From contig NZ_FOWV01000012.1 in assembly GCF_900115545.1 (NCBI RefSeq), positions 16,299 to 80,298 of the forward strand: DNA of 64,000 bases, written 5' to 3'. The notes beneath the pieces are model-generated. The model saw only the letters and a list, made by a program, of their open reading frames with translations. It did not search any database and had not been told where the DNA came from. The number at the start of each line of letters is the position of its first letter. The stretch's first letter is position 1. The DNA is from Ralstonia sp. NFACC01. Its GTDB lineage: Bacteria; Pseudomonadota; Gammaproteobacteria; Burkholderiales; Burkholderiaceae. The position numbers were made by a program, and so were the translations under genes. This document shows, piece after piece, positions 49,781-59,662 of the stretch.

Positions 49781-49803
49781 TTATCCACAGGCTGTGTGGA
49801 TAG
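49781..49803. promoter_or_regulatory. Inverted pair of DnaA boxes upstream of priA
   Basis: TTATCCACA at 49781-49789 and TGTGGATAG (complement CTATCCACA) at 49795-49803 face each other with five bases between. The arrangement suggests DnaA binding near the priA promoter. Confidence 0.5.
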
Positions 49804-49983
49804 CCCGGAAAACGGTCGCCGATCAGGGCGCCAGGGCGCAAACCTCAAGTAACACTTGAACATTGAGCCGGCCACGACAATGGCTGTGAAGGCAAGGTGA
49901 GATGGGCAAGACGCATTTCCCAGGTGCAGGATCCGCCGCTGCATCGCAACATTCCCTTTGCAATTCAACCGTTTGCGCTTTGC

Positions 49984-52281
49984 ATGACCACCGCCCAAGT
50001 CGACGCTGCGTTCTCTGATCCCAAGGCGTCGACCGCCATCGTGCGCGTGGTGATCGATACGCCGCTCGATGCGGTGTTCGACTACCGGTGCGGGTCGCCT
50101 GTGCTTCCCGGGCACCTTGTGGTCGTGCCGTTCGGCAATCGTCGTGTGGTGGCGTTGGTGGTCGAAACTGCCGCGACCACCGATGTGCCGCAAGAGAAAC
50201 TGCGCGATGTCGAGCGTGTGCTCGACTGGGTACCGCCGCTCGACGGCGAATGGCGTGCTCTGGCCGAATTTGCAGCTGGCTATTACCACCGTGCCCTCGG
50301 CGAGGTGACGTTGCCGGCACTGCCGCCGCTCTGGCGCACGCCCGGCAGCTGGGACAACCTCGCACGCCAAGCCAACGAAACCGTCTACGTGATGTTCGAG
50401 CCGGCACGGGCCGCGTTGCTGGACAGCATTCCGAAACGTGCGTCCGGCGCCATGCGCTTGGCCGAAGCGCTGACCGGCGATGGCGAGCTGTCCACCAGCG
50501 CTGCCGTCGAACTGCACGGGCAAGCCGTCGCTAAGCTGCGGGATTGGGCAGCCGTTGGCTGGCTGCGCGCAGAACTGCGGCCGAAGGCGCTGTTGCCGCA
50601 ACCGCTCGAATTGCCAGCACCGTCCGTGGCACCCGCCCTGAACGATGAACAGGCCGCCGCCGTGGCGGCCATTGCCCAAGCGGGCGCGGCCGGCACGTTC
50701 AGCCCATTCCTGCTTTACGGCGTTACGGGCAGCGGCAAGACCGAGGTCTACCTGCACGCCATCGCCGACGCCCTGGCGCGGGACCCGACCGCGCAGGTGC
50801 TGATGCTGGTGCCCGAGATCAACCTGACACCGCAACTGGAAGCACGCATTGCGGCGCGTTTTCCCGGGGTGCCGATGGCGGCGCTGCACAGCGGCCTGGC
50901 CGAACAGCCGCGCGCGCTGAACTGGCTCGCAGCGCATCGCGGCGAGGCCCGCATCGTGCTCGGCACGCGGCTGGCGATGTTGGCGTCGCTGCCCAACCTC
51001 GCGCTCATCCTCGTCGACGAAGAGCACGACACGTCGTACAAGCAGCAAGAAGGGTTGCGCTATTCCGCACGCGACCTGGCGCTATGGCGTGCCAAGCAAC
51101 GCAACATCCCTGTCGTGCTGGGCTCGGCCACGCCGTCGCTGGAAACCTGGTGGCGCGCGGAGCAGGGCCCCACCACGCGCCTGACGCTCTCGCAACGTGC
51201 GCAGGCTGAAGCGGTGCTGCCGAGCGTATCGCTGATCGACTTGAATCTGGAGCGCCGCGCTGGGCGTGAGATTCGCGATGGGCTGTCCAAACCGCTCGTC
51301 GATGCAATTGCCGATCGCCTGGCGCGCGGCGAACAGAGCCTGCTGTTTCTCAACCGCCGTGGCTACGCGCCCGTGCTCTCGTGCGACGCGTGTGGCTGGC
51401 TCTCGGGCTGCCCGCGTTGCTCGGCGTACCTGGTGCTGCACAAGCCCGAACGGCGCCTGCGCTGCCACCACTGCGGGTATGAATCCCGCATCCCGCATCA
51501 CTGCCCCGACTGCGGCAACGTCGACATCGCCCCGCTTGGGCGCGGTACACAACGCATCGAAGAGACGCTCGGCGAGCTGTTCCCGCAGGCCCGCGTCGCC
51601 CGCATCGACGCCGATTCCACTCGCCGCAAAGGCAGCGCCGAAGCACTGTTCGACACCGTGCACGAAGGCAGCGTCGACATCCTGATCGGCACGCAGATGG
51701 TCGCCAAGGGGCATGACTTTCAGCGCGTGACGCTGGTGGGCGTGGTCGCGCCGGACTCTTCACTGTTCTCGCACGATTTCCGCGCTGGGGAGCATCTCTT
51801 TGCCTCGCTGATGCAGGTGGCAGGCCGGGCGGGCCGGGCTGGCTTGGCCGGGGAGGTGCTGATTCAGACCCGGTATCCGGATGCCCCCGCGCTGCAGGCG
51901 CTGGTTCGGCACGACTACGGCGGATTTGCGCGGCAATTGCTGCGCGAACGCAAACAAGCCGGGTTGCCGCCGTTTGCCTATCAGGCGCTGCTGACCACCG
52001 AGCACAAGGAAGTGGCGCGCGCGCTGGAGTTTTTGGGCACTGCGCGTTCTGCGGGTGAATCCTTGGCGGCCGAATTGGGTGCGCCGGTGTTTTTGCATGA
52101 TCCGGTGCCGATGACGATGGTGCGGCTGGCTAACCGCGAACGCGCGCAGTTGCTGGTGGAGTCGGCTTCTCGGGCGGCTTTGCAGAAGTTCTTGACCGCA
52201 TGGACCGAGGGGTTTGCTGGGATCGGCAAGACTGTGAAGGGGGTGCGGTGGCAGTTGGAGATTGATCCTTTGAGGATTTGA
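49984..52281 (+). CDS. priA: Primosomal replication-restart helicase PriA
   Basis: 765 residues from ATG 49984; ATG 49897 would add 29 poorly conserved residues. Walker A is GVTGSGKTEVYLHAI, the DEAH-type box is LVDEEHDTSYKQ, and a zinc-binding module holds eight Cys (CDACGWLSGCPRC, CHHCGYE, CPDCGN). PriA reloads the replisome at stalled forks. The N-terminal 3'-end-binding domain starts at VRVVIDTPLDAVFDY. It ends 10 bp before the repeat at 52291. Confidence 0.95.
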   Translation: MTTAQVDAAFSDPKASTAIVRVVIDTPLDAVFDYRCGSPVLPGHLVVVPFGNRRVVALVVETAATTDVPQEKLRDVERVLDWVPPLDGEWRALAEFAAGYYHRALGEVTLPALPPLWRTPGSWDNLARQANETVYVMFEPARAALLDSIPKRASGAMRLAEALTGDGELSTSAAVELHGQAVAKLRDWAAVGWLRAELRPKALLPQPLELPAPSVAPALNDEQAAAVAAIAQAGAAGTFSPFLLYGVTGSGKTEVYLHAIADALARDPTAQVLMLVPEINLTPQLEARIAARFPGVPMAALHSGLAEQPRALNWLAAHRGEARIVLGTRLAMLASLPNLALILVDEEHDTSYKQQEGLRYSARDLALWRAKQRNIPVVLGSATPSLETWWRAEQGPTTRLTLSQRAQAEAVLPSVSLIDLNLERRAGREIRDGLSKPLVDAIADRLARGEQSLLFLNRRGYAPVLSCDACGWLSGCPRCSAYLVLHKPERRLRCHHCGYESRIPHHCPDCGNVDIAPLGRGTQRIEETLGELFPQARVARIDADSTRRKGSAEALFDTVHEGSVDILIGTQMVAKGHDFQRVTLVGVVAPDSSLFSHDFRAGEHLFASLMQVAGRAGRAGLAGEVLIQTRYPDAPALQALVRHDYGGFARQLLRERKQAGLPPFAYQALLTTEHKEVARALEFLGTARSAGESLAAELGAPVFLHDPVPMTMVRLANRERAQLLVESASRAALQKFLTAWTEGFAGIGKTVKGVRWQLEIDPLRI

Positions 52282-52290
52282 GGCTTGGTG

Positions 52291-52798
52291 GTCCATCCCC
52301 CCTTTCGTTCCCTGCCGGGACCGACTCACTTTTCTTTGTCTTGCCAAAGAAAAGTAAGCAAAAGAAAGGCGCGCCCGAGATGGCGACCCACTCCTTGAAT
52401 TTTCGTAACCGGGCGGAGGCGGGGAAAACTCGCTGCGCTCAGACAGTTCCCCGCCTTTTTTCCGCCCGCTTACGAAAATTCAAGGCGCCATCAAGGGCTC
52501 AACGTCAAAAGAGAAAGGCCAACCCATCGCGCGGTTGGCCTTGTCGTTTGGGTCAGCGCCCAGATGGTTCGGCTTTTGTCCTTTGACTTTCCTGCCCTAG
52601 ATGGCGCCTTGAATTTCTGTTGCAGGGAGGAAAAGGAGGGGAGGCTGTCTGAGCGCAGCGAGTTTGCCTCCCCTCCCTCCCTGCGACATAAATTCAAGGA
52701 ATCCTTCGCCATCTCGGGCGCGCATTTCTTTGCTTACTTTCTTTGGGCAAGACCAAAGAAAGTGAGTCAGCCCCGGTAGGGGATGAAACAGGGGATGC
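52291..52798. repeat. Palindromic repeat element, copy A
   Basis: A ~508-bp imperfect dyad. The ends are mutual inverted repeats (left: CCCTGCCGGGACCGACTCACT; right reads as its complement with mismatches). Nested inside are perfect inverted repeats: CCTTGAATTTTCGTAA at 52394-52409 with its complement at 52470-52485, and AAGGCCAACC at 52515-52524 with GGTTGGCCTT at 52533-52542. It also contains CTTTGTCTTGCCAAAG-type stems. Copy B at 63502 shares the order throughout. No transposase is inside. Short open frames run on both strands and give similar peptides, as expected from the dyad. Confidence 0.85.
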
Positions 52799-52856
52799 GC
52801 CAAAAACAAAAAAACAAGCCCACAAATCGACCCCAAGCATCTCCAACATCACCTGC

Positions 52857-52909
52857 GGTTGCACCCCAATCTACCCATTTCGAACCAAGGGGTTTCACTA
52901 GGTTGCACC
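52857..52909. promoter_or_regulatory. Pair of GTTGCA motifs upstream of putA, likely PutA operators
   Basis: GGTTGCACC occurs at 52857-52865 and 52901-52909, same orientation, 44 bp apart (about four helical turns), 79-131 bp before the putA start. GTTGCA is the hexamer bound by the ribbon-helix-helix domain of E. coli PutA. PutA here has that domain at its N-terminus, so autoregulation by proline is probable. Confidence 0.7.
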
Positions 52910-52987
52910 TTCAAGATCGCCAGGCGTATGATCCGCCCAATTTGCCGGCCACAAGCTAGGCAATGGCAGCTCTGGATAGGAACCCAC

Positions 52988-55900
52988 ATGGCTACAACCA
53001 CCCTCGGGGTCAAGCTGGACGATGCTTCGCGTGAACGCCTCAAGCGCGTTGCGCAGTCCATTGACCGCACGCCGCACTGGCTGATCAAGCAGGCGATCTT
53101 CACGTATCTGGACCAAGTGGAGCGGGGGCAGCTGCCAACTGACGCAAACGGCACGGCGGCGGATGGCCTCCCGTCCGCCGCCGCAGCCGTCTCGGACGTG
53201 CACGAGGGTGACGAACCCGCGGTGCAACCGTTCCTCGAATTCGCACAAAGCGTGCAACCGCAATCGGTCTTGCGCGCTGCCATCACCGCCGCTTATCGCC
53301 GGCCGGAAACCGAAGCGATTCCGATGTTGCTGGAGCAGGCCCGTCTGCCGGGCGCGCTCGCCTCGGAAGCCAAGCAGCTGGCCCGCGATCTGGCCGGCAA
53401 GCTGCGCACGCAAAAGGTCGGCAGCGGCCGCGAAGGTCTGGTGCAGGGCCTGATCCAGGAATTCTCGCTGTCGAGCCAGGAAGGCGTGGCGCTGATGTGC
53501 CTGGCCGAGGCGCTGCTGCGCATTCCCGACAAGGCCACGCGCGACGCATTGATCCGCGACAAGATCAGCAACGGCAACTGGTATTCGCATGTCGGCCAGA
53601 GCCCGTCGCTGTTTGTGAATGCCGCCACCTGGGGCCTGTTGCTCACGGGCAAGCTGGTCGCCACGCATAACGAAGCGGGGCTGTCCAAGGCGCTCACGCG
53701 CATCATCGGCAAGAGCGGCGAGCCGCTGATCCGCAAGGGCGTGGACATGGCGATGCGCCTGATGGGCGAGCAGTTCGTCACTGGCGAAACCATTTCCGAA
53801 GCGCTGGCCAACGCGCGCAAGTTCGAGGCCGAAGGCTTCCGCTACTCCTACGACATGCTCGGCGAGGCCGCGATGACGGAGGAAGACGCGCAGCGCTACC
53901 TCGCGTCGTACGAGCAGGCCATCCGCGCGATCGGCCAGGCGTCGGGCGGGCGCGGCATCTACGAAGGGCCGGGCATCTCGATCAAGCTGTCGGCGCTGCA
54001 TCCGCGCTACTCGCGCGCGCAGTACGACCGCACCATCAACGAGCTGTACCCGCGCGTGAAGGCGCTGGCGACGCTGGCCCGCGAATACGACATCGGCATC
54101 AACATCGATGCGGAAGAGGCCGACCGCCTGGAGCTGTCGCTCGACCTGCTGGAGCGCCTGTGCTTTGCGCCCGAGCTGGCCGGCTGGAACGGCATCGGCT
54201 TCGTGGTGCAGGGCTATCAGAAACGCTGCCCGTTCGTGCTCGACTACATCATCGATCTGGCCCGCCGCAGCAAGCACCGCCTGATGATCCGCCTGGTGAA
54301 GGGCGCGTATTGGGACAGCGAAGTCAAGCGCGCCCAGGTCGACGGCCTGGAGGGCTACCCGGTCTACACGCGCAAGGTCTATACCGACGTGTCGTACCTG
54401 GCCTGCGCACGCAAGCTGCTGGCCGCGCCGGAAGCGATCTTCCCGCAGTTCGCCACGCACAATGCGCACACACTGGCGGCCATTTACCACATGGCCGGTC
54501 AGAACTATTACCCCGGTCAATACGAATTCCAGTGCCTGCACGGCATGGGCGAGCCGCTGTACGAGCAGGTCGTTGGCAACAAGCTGGGCAAGCTGAACCG
54601 CCCGTGCCGCATCTACGCGCCGGTCGGCACGCATGAAACGCTGCTGGCCTACCTCGTGCGCCGTCTGCTGGAAAACGGCGCCAACACCTCGTTCGTGAAC
54701 CGCATTGCGGACGAGTCGATTCCTCTGGACGACCTCGTCGCCGACCCGGTGGCGGTGGTGGAAAAGATGCATGCCGATGAAGGGACGCTCGGCCTGCCGC
54801 ATCCGAAGATTCCGCTGCCGCGCGCCCTTTACGGTGACGTTCGCGCAAACTCGTCGGGCATTGACCTGGCGAACGAGCAGCGCCTGGCGTCGTTGTCGTC
54901 CGCCCTTCTTGCCGGTACCAGCACCGTCTGGACGGCCCAGCCGACTATTGGCGATGCGCCATACGCTGGCGGCACACCGCAACCGGTGCGCAATCCGTCG
55001 GACCTGCGCGATATCGTCGGCCATGTGACGGAAGCCACCGAAGCCGACGTGGATGCCGCGCTGTCGGCCGCCACCGCCGCCGCCCCGATCTGGCAAGCCA
55101 CGCCTCCGGAAGCGCGTGCTGCGCTGCTCGACCGCGCCGCCGACCTGATGGAAGGCGAGATGCAGCACCTGATGGGGCTGATCATTCGCGAGGCGGGCAA
55201 GACGCTGTCGAACGCCATCGCCGAAGTGCGCGAAGCCGTCGATTTCCTGCGCTATTACGCGGCGCAAGTGCGCGGTGGGTTCTCGAACGACACGCACCGC
55301 CCGCTGGGCCCGGTGGTCTGTATCAGCCCTTGGAACTTCCCGCTGGCAATCTTCACCGGCCAGGTGAGCGCAGCGCTTGCTGCAGGCAACCCGGTCCTGG
55401 CCAAGCCCGCTGAGCAGACCCCGTTGATCGCCGCTCAGGCCGTGCGCATCCTGCGCGAAGCCGGCGTGCCGGCCGGTGCCGTGCAACTGCTGCCGGGCCG
55501 TGGCGAGACCGTCGGCGCCGCGCTTGTGAAGGACATGCGCACCAAGGGCGTGATGTTTACCGGCTCGACTGAAGTCGCGCGCATCCTGCAGCGCACGCTG
55601 GCCGGCCGCCTGGACGCCAACGGCGCGCCGATTCCGCTGATTGCGGAGACGGGCGGCCAGAACGCGATGATCGTGGATTCGTCCGCGCTGGCCGAGCAGG
55701 TGGTGGCGGATGTGCTGTCGTCTGCGTTTGATTCGGCAGGCCAGCGTTGCTCGGCGCTGCGCGTGCTGTGCCTGCAGGATGACGTGGCCGACCGCGTGCT
55801 TGCGATGCTCAAGGGCGGCATGGCCGAACTGGCGATGGGCAATCCGGATCGCCTCGCCACCGATGTCGGCCCGGTGATCGACGCCGAAGCGCGCGACAAC

Positions 55901-56956
55901 ATCGTCGGCCACATCGAAGCGATGCGGGCCAAGGGTCGCCGCGTGCATCAGGCGCCTGTGCCGGCCGCTTGCGCGCACGGTACCTTCGTGCCTCCCACCG
56001 TCATCGAACTCGACAGCCTGTCGGACCTGACGCGCGAGATCTTCGGCCCTGTGCTGCACGTGGTGCGCTGGAAACGCTTCGGTGACAACGCCGGCCTGAC
56101 CAAGCTGATCGAGCAGATCAATGGCACGGGCTACGGCCTGACGCTGGGCATCCATACGCGTATCGACGAAACCATCGCGCACGTGGTGGACCGCGCGCAC
56201 GTGGGCAACCTGTATGTGAACCGCAATATCGTCGGCGCCGTGGTGGGCGTGCAGCCGTTCGGCGGTGAAGGCCTGTCGGGCACGGGCCCGAAGGCCGGCG
56301 GTCCGCTGTATCTGCTGCGTTTGCTGTCGACGTGCCCGCAGGACGGCATGCGCACTGCGCTGGAACTGACCGCTGGCGCCGGCACAGAAATCGACACCGA
56401 TGCGCGCCGCGCGCTGCTGGCGCCGTTCGATGCGCTGACGGACTGGGCACGCAAGCAGTCGTCTGAGCTGGCATCGCTGTGCGAACGCCTGGCTGCGGCG
56501 TCGGCCACGGGCGCCACGGCCACGCTGCCGGGCCCGACGGGCGAGCGCAACACCTACACGCTGCTGCCGCGCGAAGCGGTGCTGTGCGTGGCGGCAGACC
56601 CGGCCGATTGGCTGCGCCAGTTGGCGGCTGTGCTGGCCGTGGGCAGCGTGGCCGTTGTGCAGGAAAACCCTGCCATCGAAGCGGTACTTCGGGGCTTGCC
56701 GGCGGCAGTACAATCGCGCGTCCGTGTGGTCGGGTCGACCGACGAAGCGGCATTTGATGCGGTGCTGCACCACGGCGATTCGGACCATCTGCGCGCCATT
56801 TGCGAAGGACTGGCACGACGTGCCGGCCCGATCGTCGGCGTGCAAGGCCTGCCGCATGGCGGGGAAGGGCTGGCGCTGGAGCGCCTGCTGATCGAGCGTT
56901 CGCTGTCGGTCAATACGGCCGCCGCGGGTGGCAACGCCAGCCTGATGACCATCGGC
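52988..56956 (+). CDS. putA: Trifunctional proline utilisation protein PutA
   Basis: About 1323 residues from ATG 52988 ([18 protein letters not shown]), where the ribbon-helix-helix repressor domain starts; an upstream in-frame ATG is less likely. The PRODH barrel spans about 220-560, with [16 protein letters not shown]. The P5C dehydrogenase spans about 650-1120, with [14 protein letters not shown] and the catalytic Cys in [10 protein letters not shown]. It oxidises proline to glutamate via FAD and NAD, and in low proline represses its own gene. The C-terminal ~190 residues are a separate membrane-association or tail domain. The stop TGA lies at 56957-56959 (end reported before it). Confidence 0.96.
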
Positions 56957-57089
56957 TGACGGGGAGCACGAGCAGGATTCGCGGTTCCATTCGCACGACG
57001 GGTGCGGATGGGATGCGAAGCGGGAGGAGGGCGACGGTGATCCCGTCGCGCTATTGATCCAAATTGCGTTTGAACTAGGAGACGCACAA

Positions 57090-58235
57090 ATGAAATTGAA
57101 GCAACTGTGTCTGGCGGCGGCGCTGTGCGCGCTGGCGGGTGGGGCAACGACGGCGGCATCGGCCCAAGAAGTCATCAAGCTGGGCTACGCCGGCCCGATG
57201 ACCGGTCCTCAAGCCCAGTACGGCAAGGACATGCAGAACGGCCTGACGCTGGCTGTGGAAGAGTTCAACGCCACCAAGCCGAAGATCGCCGGCAAGGAAG
57301 TCAAGTTCCAGCTGATCTCGGAAGACGACCAGGCTGACCCGAAGACCGGCACCACCGTCGCACAGAAGCTTGTGGACAGCGGCATCAAGGGCATGCTCGG
57401 CCACTTCAACTCGGGTACGACCATCCCGGCCTCGCGCATCTACAACAACGCCGGTATCGCAGAAATCGCGATGGCAACGGCACCGGAATACACGAAGCAA
57501 GGCTACAAGACGACGTTCCGCATGATGACTTCCGACACCCAGCAGGGTTCGGTGGTCGGCACGTACGCAGTCAAGAAGCTGGGCTACAAGAACATCGCCA
57601 TCGTTGATGACCGCACCGCTTACGGCCAAGGTCTGGCAGACGAGTTCGAGAAGGCCGCCAAGGCTGCGGGCGCCACCATCGTGCGTCGCGAGTTCACCAA
57701 CGACAAGGCCAGCGACTTCAAGTCGATCCTCACGCAGATCAAGGGCAAGAAGCCTGACGCCGTGTTCTACGGCGGCGCGGAAGGCCAATCGGCTCCGCTG
57801 GTCAAGCAGATGCGCGAACTGGGCATGAAGTCCACGCTGATGTCGGGCGAAATGTCCAAGACCGACGACTTCATCAAGCTGGCTGGCGCGCAATCGGCCG
57901 AAGGCGTGGTGTGCTCGCTGGCCGGTCTGCCGCTGGAACAAATGCCGGGCGGTGCTGGCTACAAGGCCCGCTATGAGAAGCGCTTCGGCACGCCGGTGCA
58001 GACGTACTCGCCGTACGCCTACGACGGCGCGATGGCCCTGATGCAAGCCATGGTGAAGGCCGGCTCGTCGGACCCGAGCAAGTACCTGCCGATTCTGGCC
58101 GCGACCAATATGCAAGGCGTGACCGCCAAGCATTACGCCTACGACGACAAGGGCGACCTCAAGGACGGCGGTATCACCGTCTACAAGGTCACCGGCGGCA
58201 AGTGGACGCCGCTGGAAAGCGTCGGCGGTAAGTAA
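57090..58235 (+). CDS. Branched-chain amino-acid-binding protein (LivJ/LivK-like), orphan
   Basis: 381 residues from ATG 57090, with TAGGAGAC upstream. Residues 1-25 form a signal peptide (ASAQ). The mature start VIKLGYAGPMTGPQAQYGKD is typical of Leu/Ile/Val receptors, as is the ETISE-like SEDDQADPKTGTTVAQKL segment. No permease or ATPase adjoins; a strong terminator follows. It may feed the LivHMGF transporter at 3622-8480 or one elsewhere. Confidence 0.9.
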   Translation: MKLKQLCLAAALCALAGGATTAASAQEVIKLGYAGPMTGPQAQYGKDMQNGLTLAVEEFNATKPKIAGKEVKFQLISEDDQADPKTGTTVAQKLVDSGIKGMLGHFNSGTTIPASRIYNNAGIAEIAMATAPEYTKQGYKTTFRMMTSDTQQGSVVGTYAVKKLGYKNIAIVDDRTAYGQGLADEFEKAAKAAGATIVRREFTNDKASDFKSILTQIKGKKPDAVFYGGAEGQSAPLVKQMRELGMKSTLMSGEMSKTDDFIKLAGAQSAEGVVCSLAGLPLEQMPGGAGYKARYEKRFGTPVQTYSPYAYDGAMALMQAMVKAGSSDPSKYLPILAATNMQGVTAKHYAYDDKGDLKDGGITVYKVTGGKWTPLESVGGK

Positions 58236-58265
58236 TCCGACCGGCTCTCAGCCATTCGCAGTATG

Positions 58266-58294
58266 AAAACCGCCCTCCGGGGCGGTTTTTCTTT
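58266..58294 (+). terminator. Rho-independent terminator after the LivJ-like gene
   Basis: AAAACCGCCC (58266-58275), a four-base loop, GGGCGGTTTT (58280-58289), then T and CTTT: a perfect 10-bp stem followed by a T-rich tail. Confidence 0.9.
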
Positions 58295-58442
58295 GCTGGT
58301 GGCCAACGTCTCCAAACGCAGAGTTGTCGCCTTCTGCATTCAACACCATCGATCTATTGTTAAATATCGTGTAACACGGGTCTAACGCGTGTCAGTGCTT
58401 GGCTGACTTTCCCAAGTGGGTGCTTCGGGTACCATGTCGCCC

Positions 58443-59657
58443 ATGACAGGACTTCACGATCTCTTCCCTTCGTGGCCGCCCGAACCCGGCGGTCTTTTCT
58501 GGGTCGGGCTGGCGCTGGTCGGTGCGGCGTTGTGCGGCGAGTTTGCGCGTGCGGCGCTCAAGCTGCCGCGCATCGTCGGCTACGCGGCAGCGGGGCTGGT
58601 GGCCGGCGTGCTGGGCCGCCCGCTCATCGATGCCGACATGCTCGACCAGACCCACATCCTGATCGAGATGGCGCTGGCGTTGGCGCTGTTCGAACTGGGT
58701 CACCGGTTGTCGTTCGAGTGGCTGCGTGCCAATCGTTGGCTGTTGCTGACCAGTGGCTTCGAGAGCCTGCTGACCTGGGGCCTCGTCACCTGGGTGCTGC
58801 AGCTGTTTGGCGTGGCGACGCCGGTGGCGGTGGCCGCAGGCGCCATCGCCGTGGCCACGTCCCCCACGGTGCTGCTGCAACTGAAGAACGAGCTGCGCGC
58901 CGAAGGCCAGGTGACGGAGCGGTTGCTCTCGCTGGGCGCGCTCAACAGCATCTACGCCAGCGTGCTGGTGCCGCTTACCGCGGGCTGGCTGCACAGCGAA
59001 TACGGCCATTGGGCGGCGGCGCTGCTCCATCCGCTGTACCTGCTGGCAGGTTCCGTGCTCCTTGCGTGGGTGGTCGGCAAAGTGGGACATGCGTTGTATC
59101 ACCGCATGGCGGGTGACGATCATTACGCATTCCTGGTGCTGGTGGGCCTGGTGCTGTTTGCGCTGGCGATGGCGAAGCTCCTCAAGCTGTCGGTGCCGCT
59201 CACGTTGCTGCTGGCAGGCGTGGTGTTCAAGCACCAGGACGATCACCCCCGCGTGTGGCCATCGCATTTCGGCAGCGCGGGCAGCATCTTGATTGTGGTG
59301 ATGATCGTGTCGCTTGGCTTGCCGCTCAAGGCGTCGGACTGGGTGATCGGCGGTGTGGCGGCGGTGGCGCTGGTGCTCTCGCGCTTCATCGCCAAACTGG
59401 CGGCCACGACGGCGCTGGGCTCGTTCTCGGGCCTGTCGATGCGGCAGAGCATCGCGCTGGGCCTGGCGCTTGGGCCCATGTCGGGACTGTCATGGTTGTT
59501 GATGCACGATACGGCGGCGCTGTATCCACAAACCGGCGGGCCGCTGGCGGCCATCATTCTGTGCACGCTGGCGATCCAACAGATTGCCGCGCCGATCCTG
59601 ACCGCGCGTTCGCTGCGCTGGGCAGGTGAGGTGCGACAAGACGAAGGGAGGCACTGA
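58443..59657 (+). CDS. Cation:proton antiporter, CPA2 (Kef-like) family
   Basis: 404 residues from ATG 58443 ([13 protein letters not shown]); ATG 58434 is possible. About 11-12 hydrophobic segments fit the CPA2 fold. It lacks a C-terminal TrkA-N (nucleotide-binding) domain, unlike KefB/KefC. It exchanges a cation for protons at the inner membrane. Only 5 bp separate it from the next gene, so the two are probably cotranscribed and coupled. Confidence 0.83.
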   Translation: MTGLHDLFPSWPPEPGGLFWVGLALVGAALCGEFARAALKLPRIVGYAAAGLVAGVLGRPLIDADMLDQTHILIEMALALALFELGHRLSFEWLRANRWLLLTSGFESLLTWGLVTWVLQLFGVATPVAVAAGAIAVATSPTVLLQLKNELRAEGQVTERLLSLGALNSIYASVLVPLTAGWLHSEYGHWAAALLHPLYLLAGSVLLAWVVGKVGHALYHRMAGDDHYAFLVLVGLVLFALAMAKLLKLSVPLTLLLAGVVFKHQDDHPRVWPSHFGSAGSILIVVMIVSLGLPLKASDWVIGGVAAVALVLSRFIAKLAATTALGSFSGLSMRQSIALGLALGPMSGLSWLLMHDTAALYPQTGGPLAAIILCTLAIQQIAAPILTARSLRWAGEVRQDEGRH

Positions 59658-59662
59658 GCCCC

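Larger units (their letters stand above)
49395..49983. other. Intergenic region between hemE and priA with DnaA-box-like sites
   Basis: 589 bases without a supported gene (an upstream in-frame ATG at 49897 could extend PriA, but conserved sequence starts later). It contains one consensus DnaA box (TTATCCACA, 49781-49789), one inverted near-match (49795-49803), another box-like TTATGCACA (49602-49610), and a 13-base interrupted palindrome beside it. Confidence 0.55.

Noticed and set aside
52898..57178. 1426-residue open frame on the minus strand opposite putA
   Set aside because: It is an antisense shadow of the GC-rich putA gene: no start signal, low-complexity translation, no known domain.
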